From Symsagittifera roscoffensis (lineage: Eukaryota > Xenacoelomorpha > Acoela > Convolutidae), in the NCBI RefSeq assembly GCF_963678635.1, contig NC_087062.1:99069705-99133704 (forward strand): a DNA stretch of 64,000 nucleotides, in the 5' to 3' direction. The notes beneath the pieces were generated by a model, which saw nothing but the letters and a program-made list of their open reading frames with translations, was not told where the DNA came from and did not search any database. The position numbers were made by a program, and so were the translations under genes. Positions 1 through 10,749 of this stretch are shown piece by piece (the first letter of the stretch is position 1; each line of letters opens with the position of its first letter).

Positions 1-415
1 GCAAATTGTTCAAAATTTATTTTTAAACAGAGATTCTGGGTTTTATATAGTAAAAATCATATTTATTGACTATCAAGTGAAAATTTTTTCTCTTATACTG
101 GTTTTTGGAGATTTAACCTTTTTAATCTTTGTTGAGCTGCGTAGGAGGCTTCCTGTGATATAATTTTCTTATCAATTAATAAAGTAGTTTCCGCGTAACT
201 CTTGATTAATTGAAAAAAGCCAAAACGACCCATTTTTGGGGTAAAATTTTTGTTGAGACTTTCGGAGAAAAAATGGCACCCTATTAATTCTGGTGAAATT
301 CTAAGCAACTTTTGTTCTCTTCACTTTTTGTCTAATCTGAACCCAATTTGAGAAAAACGCGTTTGAAAATTCAAGTTTTGTTCGATTTGTCCGGATAATT
401 TAAATCAGCACTGTA
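1..415. repeat. Partial copy of a long-inverted-repeat element (right part)
   Basis: From about position 90 to 415 the sequence resembles, in order and orientation, the right arm of the complete element at 9,834-10,613. Both share a 'CCATTTTTGGGGTAAAA'-type block, a 'GCACCCTATTA/GCACCATATTA' block, 'GAAAAACGCGTTT', and the terminal block containing 'CCGGATAATTTAAATCAGCA'. The left part is outside the window or lost. A 71-codon minus-strand frame inside it is not evidence of a gene. Confidence 0.6.
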
Positions 416-1089
416 TTACGAAACGCAAAAGCGACGAATTAAATCATTCAAAACTAAACCAAGGAAAGTCAATGAAACATTCAGGGATGTGCTCCGATAT
501 TAGAGAGCCTTGTTTGATATTAAAAATCGAAACGTTTTCTTTTATAAGTTTTTTAAGCTGTTAGCATATCTTTTTTGGAGAGGAAATTTATGCTATCAAG
601 GTAACACATAAGAGCTCATTTTGTTACATTTTGATCTTAATCTTTGATTGATACTAAAGTGAGCTGTTTCATTTGAGGAACACCAGAAAAGTTACGACCC
701 TCATTATAATTGATGGCCATATTTTGATTTTCAAAAATAGGGCGACATAATGCCAACTACACATTGGAATTTTATTTTTTTAAAACTGTTAAAAAATGTT
801 TTGTTTTTGTAAACATATAAGGCCTTTTTAAACGCAAAAACAATGAACGAGCTTATCGATAGAAAATTTTTATCTAATTTTAAGACTTTTGTGGGGTATG
901 TGCCTCAAAAAATTCTGCTGCTACATAGAGTAAACTTTATGGGCTGCGAAACTGCTTGTTGAATTTTAAAAATTGAAGCGATTACAAGCCTCTGATAGTC
1001 CAAAACATCAATTCACTACCGCCCGAGTTGAGTTGTTTGTTCACTTATGTTTCGACTTTCAAAGTCAAGCACATGACAGTGCTCGACCA
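416..1089. other. AT-rich stretch, no gene seen
   Basis: I see no credible ORF, splice signals or repeat here. It is AT-rich sequence with short homopolymers. Confidence 0.5.
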
Positions 1090-1312
1090 AAAAATTATAG
1101 TCGAAACAGGGGTTTGGGTCGAGCACAAAATTGAAACATTTCTCGAGCACTGTTGAAATATACCTCGAACACTGTCGAAACATACCTCGAGAACGGTCAA
1201 AATAGATCTCGAGCGCGGTCGAAACATACATTGAGCTCGGTCGAAACATATCACGGGTACGGTCGAAACATTACCTCGAGCACGGTTGAAACATGCCACG
1301 AGCACGGTCGAC
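1090..1312. repeat. Degenerate tandem array of a ~25-bp 'CGAGCACGGTCGAAACAT' unit
   Basis: About eight imperfect copies of a unit of roughly 24-25 bp containing CTCGAGCACGGTCGAAACAT or a variant. GC content is higher than in the surroundings. The array runs straight into a left-truncated MITE copy. A related shorter array lies at about 1,875-2,030. Frames through the array give only repetitive peptides. Confidence 0.8.
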
Positions 1313-1687
1313 CATGGACCCTCAGGGAGTCGACCCCCTGCCCACCCAAAGAGTCCCCCCTTTGGTTCTTTTTAATAAATCTGTTCTTGGCCGACTGACC
1401 CTAAAATTTTTCTAAAGGCGCCTCAGGGGCCAATATATACTAACTTTGAGGGGGAACCTAATTTTTTTGTCAAAATTTTTCAAAAAGTGCACAAAAACGG
1501 CTTTTTTGACCTGTTTTTTTTTAAATTTCCCTGCATCGGCGCAGATTATTTGGCCAAAACAGCGTCTTTTTAGTGTTTTAGGAGAGTTCGGAAAATCATT
1601 TTGGTCGACCGACCTAGAAAAAAAGGTTGTCAAAATTTTTCGAAAATCCGCCCCCCCCCCCCATCGGAAATCCTAGATCCGCCCCTG
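1313..1687. mobile_element. hAT-like MITE copy, left end missing
   Basis: Shares with the better copies the internal blocks 'GTCGACCCCCTGCC', 'AAAGAGTCCCCCCTTTG', 'AATTTTTCTAAAGGCGCC' and the right terminus ending GATCCGCCCCTG at 1,676-1,687. The left terminus CAGGGGCGGAT is absent; the tandem array stands in its place. The element has no coding capacity. Confidence 0.75.
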
Positions 1688-1874
1688 ATTTAAATGTCAG
1701 CTCAAATTACAAAACAGAATTCCAAACGATGAAAAAAAATGGCTCAAAAGTAGTTCATCCCTACAAAATATTCAACTTGCAAATAACTTTAACAGTTATA
1801 TTCTGGTAAAAAATTATCATAAGATGTTACACGAAAAGCATAAATTATATCGTTTAAACGTGAATAACTTTCGA

Positions 1875-2030
1875 AACATACCAGAATTTGGTCGAGCATG
1901 GTCTAAATATATCTTGCTAGGGTCGAGCACGGTGGAGCTCGTTTTTTTCGGTCTAGCAGAGTCGAAACATACCTTCCTTAGGACGAGCACATTTGTTTCG
2001 GTCGAGCACGGTCGAAACATAAAGTGAGCT
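1875..2030. repeat. Second array of the GTCGAGCACGGTCGAAACAT unit
   Basis: Four to five diverged copies of the unit seen at 1,090-1,312 (GGTCGAGCAxGGT...GAAACAT). The two arrays flank the truncated MITE copy, so the MITE may have inserted into, or recombined with, one longer array. Confidence 0.65.
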
Positions 2031-2761
2031 CCTCGACCCGGGGCTGACTCAGCGCTTGTCATAATTTCATTTTTTGAGCGTTGGATCATCGCCCAATTGT
2101 TGCTGATTTATCGCTGAAAGTTTTTTAATGAAATGAAAATGAATCAGGGATGACGATCGAGTGAAGTTCAAACTCGGGGTGGCAGTCAAATGGCACGCAT
2201 ACGAACAGAGTATTGTAATGATAACTCGCGGAATCTCAATTGTTTTGTGAACCAAATTCATAGTCATGAACTAAACCCCGGTAGATCAGAAGCGCGACAT
2301 CTTGATGAAAATTCAAAGGAAAATGTTAGAGTTCAGCTGAACCCGTTGAACGACCAAATAATTGCTTCCTATTTTCAACTTGTTTTTGAAGAGAGATCTT
2401 TTGAAAGAGAATCTTATCGAATGGGAGATTTGGGTAAGGGATCTTCTGTCATGCAACTACTACGTTTCAACTGATGAGTTGCTAATTAATGAGTTGCTAA
2501 TTACTGAGTGTTGCTAATTATAATATTTTTTCGGTTTTAAGCAGTTTCTGGAAAATTAATTCCGACGGATCTTTGGAACAATTTGAATTGGAGAGCTTCG
2601 AACACTTGAGACAAAAAGAACTCCTAAATCCGCTTCTCATGTAGGAAAAAACTAAAAGTAGGAAATTTTTATCACGGAATAACTAGTAAGAACACCGAAA
2701 ACTAGAGCAAAATTGAGGAATGAATGAGTTTGGACTGGCTAGTACGGAATGGCGAATGATT
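2031..2761. other. 3' flank of the host gene, no further gene seen
   Basis: Lies downstream of the stop codon of the minus-strand host gene. I found no AATAAA on the minus strand close to the stop. A plus-strand open frame of 94 codons at 2,190-2,474 has no supporting motif or splice context. The short direct repeat 'GAGTTGCTAATTA' occurs two to three times near 2,474-2,520. Confidence 0.4.
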
Positions 2762-3001
2762 CTAAATGACGTTAAATTCTGGATCACTGGCGTCTTCGAT
2801 TCTTATCTCGGTGTTTGAAACTGTCATTTCGGGTGCCTGGTCGTTCGGCCGAGTGAAGGTCGCGGGGTTGTTTAGTGAACGATTGGACATTTTATTAGCC
2901 GAGTGTCTAAACTGCCTCATTTTGGAGAACTTTTCGATTCGTGACGAGTAGCAGTCGGGACTTCGACAGTTGATCACGCTTTCACGCTCGCGTTGAATCA
3001 C
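2762..3001 (-). CDS. Host gene, last coding exon (cytoplasmic tail)
   Basis: The exon begins after a textbook acceptor on the minus strand (T-rich tract, then ACACAG) at 3,001 and is open to a TAG stop at 2,762-2,764. It encodes 79 residues rich in Arg, Ser and Asn, starting VIQRERESV and ending DASDPEFNVI. It begins in phase 0, matching the phase-0 end of the exon at 3,835-3,630. Because the membrane segment lies in the preceding exon, this should be the cytoplasmic tail. I recognise no domain in it. It is supported by splice signals, phase agreement and non-repetitive composition; the protein family is unknown. Confidence 0.6.
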   Translation of the reverse strand: MIQRERESVINCRSPDCYSSRIEKFSKMRQFRHSANKMSNRSLNNPATFTRPNDQAPEMTVSNTEIRIEDASDPEFNVI

Positions 3002-3124
3002 CTGTGTAAAAAAAACATTACAAAATCAAATATACTCAAAAAATGAATCTTCTTTGAAAGCTCAAAAAGTTTACTTTCGCTAATGCATACACGAACACAT
3101 TGAATCCTTTTCTTCATGAGATGA

Positions 3125-3425
3125 TTCAAGAGGAAAGGGAGTCCCCCCCCCCCCGGATTTGAGGGATTCGACCCTCTCATCACCCAAAGTGTCCCCTTTT
3201 GGTACTATGGATTTTACGACATCCATTTTTAGTCCAACCCCAAAAATCTTTAAGGGCAAATATATAAGAATTTTGACGGGGAGCACGGGCCAAAAAACGC
3301 AAACTTTTTTCGAAGAAATTTTGTGGTGCAAATTTTGTTCAAAGAAATAAGGCCTTTTCAGTTTTTTGGAGAGCTCGCAAAATCAATTTGGTCAATTTGA
3401 AAAATCAATTTGGTAAAAAGTTCAA
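3125..3425. mobile_element. hAT-like MITE relic inside a host intron
   Basis: Shows the family's internal blocks (a C-run, 'GAGGGATTCGACCCTCTC', 'CCAAAGTGTCCCCTTTTGGTAC', 'GGAGAGCTCGCAAAATCAATTTGGT') without clean termini or a target duplication. It sits in the intron between the exons at 3,835-3,630 and 3,001-2,762. Confidence 0.7.
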
Positions 3426-3629
3426 TCAAATTTCGGAAGTTGGATTTGGTCGGATGTTAAAACGTTTATTCAGAGGATTATAACTACATGAAGCCCAACC
3501 AAATTTTAATATATTTTTCAAAACGTCAAAAAAAATTGTTGTTGAATTCATATTGATATCAAAAACAAAATTGCGTTTGATGAGAAAACGAAGCTTGGTT
3601 TTGTAGCGAAATGCTTTTAAGTTGCAAAC

Positions 3630-3835
3630 CTTGACGTCTGAGACGTTGTGGGGGTAAGGCGCCGGTCGGCGTGAAATCTCGCGGGGCTGTAGGTTCTTGA
3701 TTGCCCCCCACTCCTTGAAGAAGGTGGAGATTAGGAGAGCCCAGAAAACGAAGGCCAGAAAAATCACTAGACTGTCCATGTCTAAGAAATTGAGAAAGGA
3801 GGGGCTAGAGGGATCGGCTTCTCCTTCTAAGTCGC
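3630..3835 (-). CDS. Host gene, exon encoding the transmembrane segment
   Basis: The acceptor is a T-tract ending TTGCAG at 3,836-3,838; the donor is AAG|GTTTGC with the exon ending at 3,630. With one base carried from the exon at 7,100-6,891 the frame reads GDLEGEADPSSPSF, then a hydrophobic stretch of about 20 residues (SLVIFLAFVFWALLISTFF), then a basic segment. This fits a single-pass membrane protein whose N-terminal side is extracellular. The exon is 206 bp, enters in phase 1 and leaves in phase 0, matching both neighbours. GC content is clearly higher than in the surrounding introns. Protein family not recognised. Confidence 0.65.
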
Positions 3836-4013
3836 CTGCAAAAAAAGATCCATAAGAAATCGACAGTTTATGACCAAGAGATTCTGACAATGTTTTTTTT
3901 TGTGAAAATTGTTTTTGTTCCGACCATTAAAAATGGAGAGGACTAACTTTGTACTCGGATGTTTTAGTTTTTTTTTTGCTTTTGGTTTCAACGCAAAATC
4001 AGGTACCACAAAT

Positions 4014-4238
4014 CAGGCGCCGATCTAGGAACTTCTCGAGGGGGGGGGGGGGCGGATTTTCATAATTTTTTTTTTGGGTCGACCAAATTGATTTTGTGAG
4101 CTCTCCCAACCTGTTAGTATTTTATGGTCAGACAGCCGAAAATGGATATCTCTAAATAGTACATAGGGGGGACCCTTCGGGTCAGCAGGGGGTCGAATCC
4201 CTGAGGAAGAGGTGTCCGCCCCCCTAAATCCGCTACTG
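4014..4238. mobile_element. Complete hAT-like MITE with 8-bp target duplication
   Basis: A 225-bp element whose left end is CAGGCGCCGATCTAGG and right end CTAAATCCGCTACTG, imperfect inverted repeats of the CAGGGGCGGATYTAGG type. Flanked by a perfect 8-bp direct repeat CCACAAAT at 4,006-4,013 and 4,239-4,246. An 8-bp duplication with CAG...CTG ends is typical of hAT transposons. No transposase, so non-autonomous. It lies in the host intron. Confidence 0.9.
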
Positions 4239-4874
4239 CCACAAATAGTCTACAAAAATTTTGGTCCAATTTGCCTATATTACTATGACTGTCTAATAAA
4301 CCTAAATTGTATTTTTACGTCAGATCTTTTGATCACTCGAAACAGAAAAAAACTACACTAATTTGGAAAAAAAAATCTTTCTAAACCGTTGTTTTCTAAG
4401 GACTAGGGTCAGAACAGTCTGCGTACTTGCACAGTAACAGGCTATACTTGTCAAAACTTGTTTTTGAAAGCCGTAGAAAAATTGCAGCATTTGGGAGACG
4501 TTGCTTGTAAAAGAAATGAGAAGCAGGGTTGGATCTAGGTGTTTCGAGAAATTTTTTAAATGGTGGTAATTTCAAGTGCATAGGTTTGGGATGCCTCAGA
4601 GAAGCATGATAGAAGGCGCCAAATTCAATTCGTCTGAACTTTTATGATTGTTTGCTGGAAGAAAATCTTTTTAAACGAGTTCGCAGTTTCTTCAGATTTT
4701 TGTACTTAAACATGGATTCCATTAAATAAACTTGATCTTCCATAGATGATGAGTCGCTTAGAGGTGTAAGTGACTGTTACAATCTTGAACCTTGAATCAA
4801 ATATCCTTAGGCTACCTTTTGCAAAATTACAGATGAACTGAAAAGCATAATGAAAAGTGAGAAAAATTTAATTC

Positions 4875-5177
4875 GTGGCCTCAACTACATCAACTCACAA
4901 AATGAGAAAGGTTTTGTTTGTTAAAACTTTTTTCAAGCTCCTTTGAGAAAGGTTTTGTTTGTTAAAACTTTTTTCAAGCTCGTTTCAAGCTCGTGGCCTA
5001 AACTACATCAACTCACAAAATGAGAAAGGTTTTGTTTGTTAAAACTTTTTTCAAGCTCCTTTGAGAAAGGTTTTGTTTGTTAAAACTTTTTTCAAGCTCG
5101 TTTCAAGCTCGTGGCCTAAACTACATCAACTCACAAAATGAGAAAGGTTTTGTTTGTTAAAACTTTTTTCAAGCTCG
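4875..5177. repeat. Tandem array with 118-bp period
   Basis: 'GTGGCCT(A/C)AACTACATCAAC' starts at 4,875, 4,993 and 5,111, exactly 118 bp apart. Each full unit itself holds two direct copies of a ~38-bp block (GAGAAAGGTTTTGTTTGTTA...TTTTTTCAAGCTC). The near identity of the copies indicates a recent expansion. Confidence 0.9.
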
Positions 5178-5473
5178 GTTGAAACTTTTGATGTTGTTAA
5201 AAATTTGGAGCTTTTTTTCAAAAAACATAATCAGATCTTGTGACCGAAAAAACCATAGTTTACCATTAAAATGAAAAAAAGTTAGCACCAATTGTGACGA
5301 AGCCTATAAAATACATTCAGTCAAACTTTAGTGATAACTATAGATAAAAAGTTAGACGCAATCAACTTATGTTTTTAGTCTTTGAACAAAAATTGTTCCT
5401 GCGAAACACTCGCACCAGTGCAAGATATAAACGATCTTTAACAAGTATTTGTTCCAAATTACCATCTAAATTC

Positions 5474-5873
5474 TGAGTTTAAGCCCCGGGGTGGCTCACT
5501 CATAGAGTAATTTCAGATACGGTACACCGTCTGTTCGTCACGCTATCTAATTTTCAGCCGGATAGATTCGTGCATTTTCTTAGTCTAATACCAGTCTTAA
5601 TCTTACTCTCATATCTCCTAGTCTCAATAGATCTAGTCTATACTGGTATTTGCGAGATACTGGTATTTGCGAGATGGAACTGTTCTGAAGGAGAACGACT
5701 GTTTGCCATATTATATTAATTCTGTTCTGTCGCGGAAACTTTGAAGAGTTTCAGCTATGCGATTTATAGTAAGTGTTAGTTATGGATCATGATTGGTTGG
5801 TAAGAAATGTTTTACAGAGATAGTTTTATCATTAATATAATTGGATTTAAATACTAATTTTAAACTGGTTCCA
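5474..5873. mobile_element. Solo LTR related to the outer retroelement
   Basis: About 400 bp that align along their whole length, with clear divergence, with the LTRs at 17,597-18,006 and 60,093-60,501. All start TGAGTT, share 'CTCATAGAGTAATTTC', 'GGTACACCGTCTG', 'CCGGATAGATTCGTGCA', 'CAATAGATCTAG', and end CTGGTTCCA or a variant. Flanks are ATTC (left) and ACTC (right), a possible 4-bp target duplication with one mismatch. No internal element is attached, so this looks like a product of LTR-LTR recombination. Confidence 0.8.
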
Positions 5874-6890
5874 ACTCAGTGATTCTTTTGGATGCATCAT
5901 GATTGATCTTGATAAAAACCTTTATCTCAGTACAATTACAATAAATGAATTGAACACAAGGGTGAAAAATTAAAAAAAAAAGAAAATGATTGTTTTTTTG
6001 CAATTGTCTTAGTTTTGGCTCATCCCAAAAAAAGGGTTCAAAACAAGATTAAAAATGACCGACCGCTACGTTTATTTCCAACAATTAGCAAAGTTTTTAA
6101 GGGATAATTATAAATTCTCGGTAAGCTTCTTGAACAAATAAATGAGTTTTCATCTTTTTTTTTGTTTCCTTGAAAAACAAATTTTGACTCTTTTTATCTG
6201 CTGCAACAGCTGAAAACTTCAGAAAAAAAACAATGACTGAATTCTTATGTCCGCTGCATCTCCCATATATTTCAAAATTTTTTCTAAATACTTTTGATTA
6301 TCGAGTACTTCCACAAAAATGGGGGCTCACAGCATCCGTGGCCCGTTTCTAAATGTTTTAAAGAGAGATTATAGCCAAACGATAAGAAAATGTTGAAAAA
6401 GTTAACGTCAAATCAAAAAAATTAAAATCGAATGCGGGGTTCAACAAGTATCTGTTTTGAGTTTTCTGCCATACCTAAGAATTTATCAACTAATTATCTT
6501 GCCCGGTCGTTAATATAATTTTCCATTTAACACTTGTGTTTGAAAAAGCTCCTCACTAAATGAGTTGAATAGCTATCACGAGGATCATTTATGTATAATG
6601 ATAATACTAAATTGTTTCCAGTATAGGTTCACATTGATCGATATAATTTATATAAATGACCACTTGAAAGAACCCAATCTGGAAGATCGTCATTAGACAA
6701 ATTCTGCCTAATTTCAGGCGCCTCTGAGCAAAAAAGAACAGGTTTTAATTGGGAATATTGGGATGGTGGTGTGATACTACGTTTTTTGTCACAATACTAT
6801 AGATCAAAAGTTTTTAAAACTATAGAAGTAAAAAATTATTTCGTTAGAAACTTGAAAAATTAAATGCGAGCTTAATTGCTAATTTCTCAC

Positions 6891-7100
6891 CAATAGTAAA
6901 ATTTTCCAAGTGAAGTTTGCTCAGCTTGATATCTTCATTCCTTTCATTTGCCGCCTGCAGTTTCTGGTCCATGCTGGTATTTTGATTTTGAGCCACTACA
7001 GACAGAGAGTAGCTGCAGTGTCTTCTCAGCTGACCCAGATTGGAAGAGAACTGTGTCACTTTTGGGTCCACCGAGAAAGCGTAGACAGACAAAGTTCGGC
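6891..7100 (-). CDS. Host gene, extracellular exon
   Basis: Acceptor ATTGTTTCAG at 7,101-7,103 and donor TTG|GTGAGA, exon end 6,891. With one base carried from the exon at 7,376-7,280 it reads GRTLSVYAFSVDPKVTQ and ends KLHLENFTIG, including the N-glycosylation sequons NTS and NFT. The part RHCSYSLSVVAQN looks like a beta strand of an Ig- or PKD-like module, but I cannot assign a family. The 210-bp exon keeps phase 1 at both ends and joins exactly to the membrane exon at 3,835. Confidence 0.6.
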
Positions 7101-7279
7101 CTGAAACAATATATTTAATATCTGTGATGCTCATTGAAACTCTATATGTTCTAAATATATTAGAACATATTAGAGAGCTGATTAGTGCACGTTGCACGAT
7201 TCGTGCCTTATGCATTTGTTCTAGCACGTCATGAATGTTGCACTACACTTTAATGGTATCATTTGCATGAATCGCGCAC

Positions 7280-7376
7280 CTGGTGTGATCAATCCGAGAT
7301 CTTTGCTGGTTCCTGCTACTGCGAAACCACTACTGGTCATGACGAGCATTGGTCGCTTGCGTTTCGTATGAAACCT
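7280..7376 (-). CDS. Host gene, short exon
   Basis: 97 bp, acceptor 'AAAAAAAAATACCAG' just before 7,376, donor CCAG|GTGCGC at 7,280. Reads RFHTKRKRPMLVMTSSGF and ends DLGLITPG, leaving one base that joins in phase with the exon at 7,100. To be read this way it must be entered in phase 0. The nearest upstream candidate exon (8,260-7,950) leaves phase 1, so a small exon between them or another donor is needed. Confidence 0.5.
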
Positions 7377-7577
7377 CTGGTATTTTTTTTTCAATTTGTG
7401 GAAAAAAGTTATGCAAAAGGGTGAAACACTTTGCAACAAACTGCAAACAAGCTGATGAATGACTCTCAGTAAATTTGTGAGGCAGAAATTTTAGACACTG
7501 AAGATTTGAATTTGAAAAAAAAAATTGATCAAAATTTCCTTTTTTTGTGTTTTTTTTTGAAAAATGTTAAACAATAA

Positions 7578-7800
7578 AACTGAGGTTTTCCGGAGCGCGA
7601 CCCCTTCAAAACTATTATTGGCCCCAAAGGCGCCATTAGAAAACTTTAAAGGTTGGCCTGCCGAATATGGATGTCATGAAATAATAACGAAGGGCGAGGG
7701 GGTGAGGGGGACTTTTTGCTTGGGGGACTTTTTGGTTGGTGAGAGGGTCAAACCTCCAAACACCCCACGCACCTTCCCCCCACCCTTAATCCACCTCTGA
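7578..7800. mobile_element. Strongly diverged hAT-like MITE relic
   Basis: Contains the family blocks 'GCGCGACCCCTTCAAA', 'GGCCCCAAAGGCGCCATTAGAAAA', 'GGGGGACTTTTTGG' and a right end resembling CTTAATCCACCTCTG. Older than the other copies. Lies in the putative intron between 7,950 and 7,376. Confidence 0.6.
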
Positions 7801-7949
7801 AGGGATGGGAGTGTCCACCGTAAATCGTACTCTACCTAGCTTTGCTTAGCACAAAAATTGACATCCTCGGCAAATATGATATTTCAATAAATTGAGAAAA
7901 TCTGTTTTAAGGGGCTAAAAACTTTTCGAAAACGTTTTATTGACTTTAC

Positions 7950-8260
7950 CTTCATCTGATTTGATTGACTTTGGGTGTTTGCAGAGAGACTGGATCAAAA
8001 TTAGGAAGTAACACTGGATTGCGTAACTTCCTTGAATCATTGGCGACCACGTCACCGACACAGCCCCGTCGGCATCGCCAGTCCAAGAGAAGTCCACGGG
8101 CGCGATATCCGAGTTGTCGAACAAAATGGGAATAGCCTCGTTGCTTGGGATCCAAATATTTTGGCCAAGCTGCCGATTATGTTCCTGTTCGACTCCGAGT
8201 TGATCGATCGAAAGAATTGAAGTTGCAGTACACTGCATGATTGATTCAGCATGCAGACTT
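7950..8260 (-). CDS. Probable upstream exon of the host gene
   Basis: Begins after the pyrimidine-rich acceptor CCCCTCCCAAACAG at about 8,261 and ends before GTAAAG at 7,949. One frame is open throughout: SLHAESIMQCTATSIL, later NSDIAPVDFSWTGDADGAVS. The composition (Trp, Asp, Gly; GC higher than flanks) looks coding and extracellular. The exon leaves phase 1 whereas the next recognised exon needs phase 0, so either an internal donor is used, a small exon is missing, or the frame is different. Further upstream exons were not found. Confidence 0.4.
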
Positions 8261-9833
8261 CTGTTTGGGAGGGGTTGAATAAACAGACTAGGTATAACAA
8301 TCACGTAAGGTATACTAACGCATACTAACTAGATCATCAAGTTACGATCTAAAACAAATCGCACAGTTTAGTTGCCATAGCGATCGGTGAAAAGTTGGTG
8401 TGACTTGCTTAGCATTCGGTATTATTTTTTCAAGGAAGTTTGTAAACCTAATTATTAGCTGATTGCATCTCGGAGTCGAAAAGTCAATCAAAGAAAGAAA
8501 CAAAAGCTTGAGCAGCTATCAATTTTTGAAAGAATAGTGTCCTCTCGTTCTAAAAAAGCTCTTCCGTGAAATTTCATTACGGTTCGAGTGGTTTTCTCCA
8601 GCGAGCCAAAAATCAATTTGGGGAAGACTGAAAATAATTAGAAAATCAGTGACGCGAAAAATCTGGCACAAGAGAAAAGTTTAACAGGAAATTTAAAGGG
8701 TACCGCGGAACGGAAAAACAACGGAGTCTTGTCGTCGATAGACATCGTTTATTAGCTTTGCAGATCTCATTTAACACTTTATCAGAGAAAAACTTTCATT
8801 GAAAACGCAATAAATTATTCAAACATTCGCTTTTTATTAGCTGGGGTGAATTTTTGATGGCAAATTTATGACTGAGTAGATTTTCACCAAGTTGAGTTGC
8901 ATGTCTTCACGGTATGCGTTTGATTATGGAGGTCAAAAGTTATTTATTATGACGAGAAGCGAAAAGTGGTCGCGTAAGTGAGAGTATTAAATTCCACTGG
9001 GATCATTGTCACCATCAGAAAAAAAGGTAACTGAAAAAAATGGAAGTGGTTATTTTTTTAAGTGATTTGTTTATTTGTTTACTTTTTGTTTGGTGGGGTA
9101 AACCTTTCGTAATTCACATTACCGATATCAACCTATGAATTTTAATTGTTTCAGAAAAACTTCAATACGAAAAACAAATGAATGCATAATATTAGCTCAA
9201 GTTAGGTGAGATACTGGACTAAAAAATAGCAACGATGTCTTTGCTGTTGTTTTTAGCCCTGAAGGGCCGCGTTTGGCATGCTCAAACCGCCGAGTCTATT
9301 GGGTTTAAAGTAGAGGTGTTCTTGGAAGGAGTAATGCAGTGTGTGTAAAAACAGTTAATGAAGTCAGAGGCTTGGGTCTACTATGTTTAGGTGGGCTATT
9401 TCGGACCTTATTTAGGAACGTGCTCTTCTAGTGCAGTGGGGAAGAGAAGGGAGATATCGGAGGGTTTCTTTTAATGATTCACACTTTGACAATGTTGGTG
9501 AAGAAAATACTGAAATCCTATCTAGCCAACAATTGAAGCTTCACAGCAGCGAACCTTTGAGTGTGCGTTTCGTAAAAACATCCACGTCCTGTCACCAGGA
9601 GCAGACCTTAAAATTTCTCCAAAAGGGGCTGTTTTTCAAAAAGAAACTCAAAAATTATCTTTCTTCAATTACTTTTTGACAAATTGAGATTAATGACACC
9701 GATTACAGACACAAAAATTGTTTTTTTTTTGATAGACAACAGCTTTAAAATTTTATAAACAGAATTCGCAAGTCTTTTTTAAACCTTTCTTGGGAGGAAA
9801 AAGTATACTATTGACGATAAATTGTACTTGTTA
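8261..9833. other. No gene recognised
   Basis: AT-rich sequence upstream of the last host exon I can support. It may contain further intron and short exons; nothing specific is visible. The plus-strand frame at 9,431-9,679 has no supporting feature. Confidence 0.4.
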
Positions 9834-10613
9834 CACAGCACGGAAAATTTTTTGGTTCTTTTGTTAATTATTTAAATTAAATATCCGGACAAAACGATTG
9901 AAAGTTGAAATCAATCTAAAACGCATTTTTTCAATTTAGATTCATTTAAGATGTAAAATGACTTAAGGAGACAAAATTTACTTAGAGTTGCCGCAAAAAA
10001 ATGGTTCATTTTTTTGCAGTATTCTGGCTTAAGTCTTACCCCAAAATGACCATGTTTGAGTTTCTTTAGCCTATCGAAAGTAACTTTTGGTTCAATTGCT
10101 GACAAAAAGTATCAACCTGCGCCTTTTATTCATTCCAACTAAAATTAGGAAGAGTATAAACTTCTAATTTTTGTATAATTAAAATTAGTTTCGTTTGATA
10201 GCCAAATAGTTTCAGTGTTACTATTAACAAAGCAATTTTCAGTTTTAAGAGCAGCTTTTAGACGTTTTGCCTAACTTTTGGAGAATAATCATTATTTATT
10301 TTTGGTTAGGTTATGTAAGACCCTCACTATGTATTACGTTCATATATTTTTGTCAGCCATTGAACCAAAATTTTGGCGCATTTTTGATTAACTACTTAAC
10401 TACAAATAGCCAAAAATGGTCTTTTTGGGGTCAAACTTTGGGCTCGAACTTAGCAAAACAAACTGCACCATATTAGCTCTTCTAAAATTGTAAGCAAATT
10501 TTGTCTTCAACAGTTTTCGCTTAATGCCATGCCATTCTAGTTTGAGGAAAACGCGTTTCAACTTTTAAGTGTTTTTTTTTTGTTTTGACCGGATAATTTA
10601 TATCAGCACTGTG
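9834..10613. mobile_element. Non-autonomous element with long inverted repeats (~280 bp each)
   Basis: The left arm (from CACAG near 9,834) and the reverse complement of the right arm (ending CACTGTG at 10,613) align in order over roughly 280 bp: CACAG-C/TGC, 'ATCCGGACAAAAC / ATCCGGTCAAAAC', 'AAACGC', 'GACAAAATTT(A/G)CTTA', 'ACCCCAAAA(T/A)GACCAT', 'TTTTGGTTCAATxGCTGACAAAAA'. The centre holds no transposase. This is a foldback-like or MITE architecture. A partial copy lies at the start of the window. Confidence 0.75.
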
Positions 10614-10667
10614 GTAATAAAGGTAAAGTCCAGGTGAAGTCATTCTCATAAACGAAATGCATCCATT

Positions 10668-10685
10668 GAGAGAGAGAGAGAGAGC
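10668..10685. repeat. (GA)n microsatellite
   Basis: Uninterrupted GA repeat of about nine units. Confidence 0.9.
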
Positions 10686-10749
10686 TATTAGACTAAATTT
10701 AACTGTTTTCAGGCGTCTCAGTTAATTCTGTTCTGTCTATTTGGGGAGG

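Larger units (their letters stand above)
3836..6890. other. Large intron of the host gene
   Basis: About 3 kb between two phase-matched exons. It contains a complete MITE (4,014-4,238), a 118-bp tandem array (4,875-5,177) and a solo LTR (5,474-5,873). In the remaining parts (4,247-4,874 and 5,874-6,890) I see nothing beyond AT-rich sequence. Confidence 0.5.

Noticed and set aside
7915-8304. Other overlapping minus-strand frames in the 8,260-7,950 exon as the true reading
   Set aside because: Both alternatives hit stops before the donor site; only one frame is open across the exon, although its phase does not fit the next exon.
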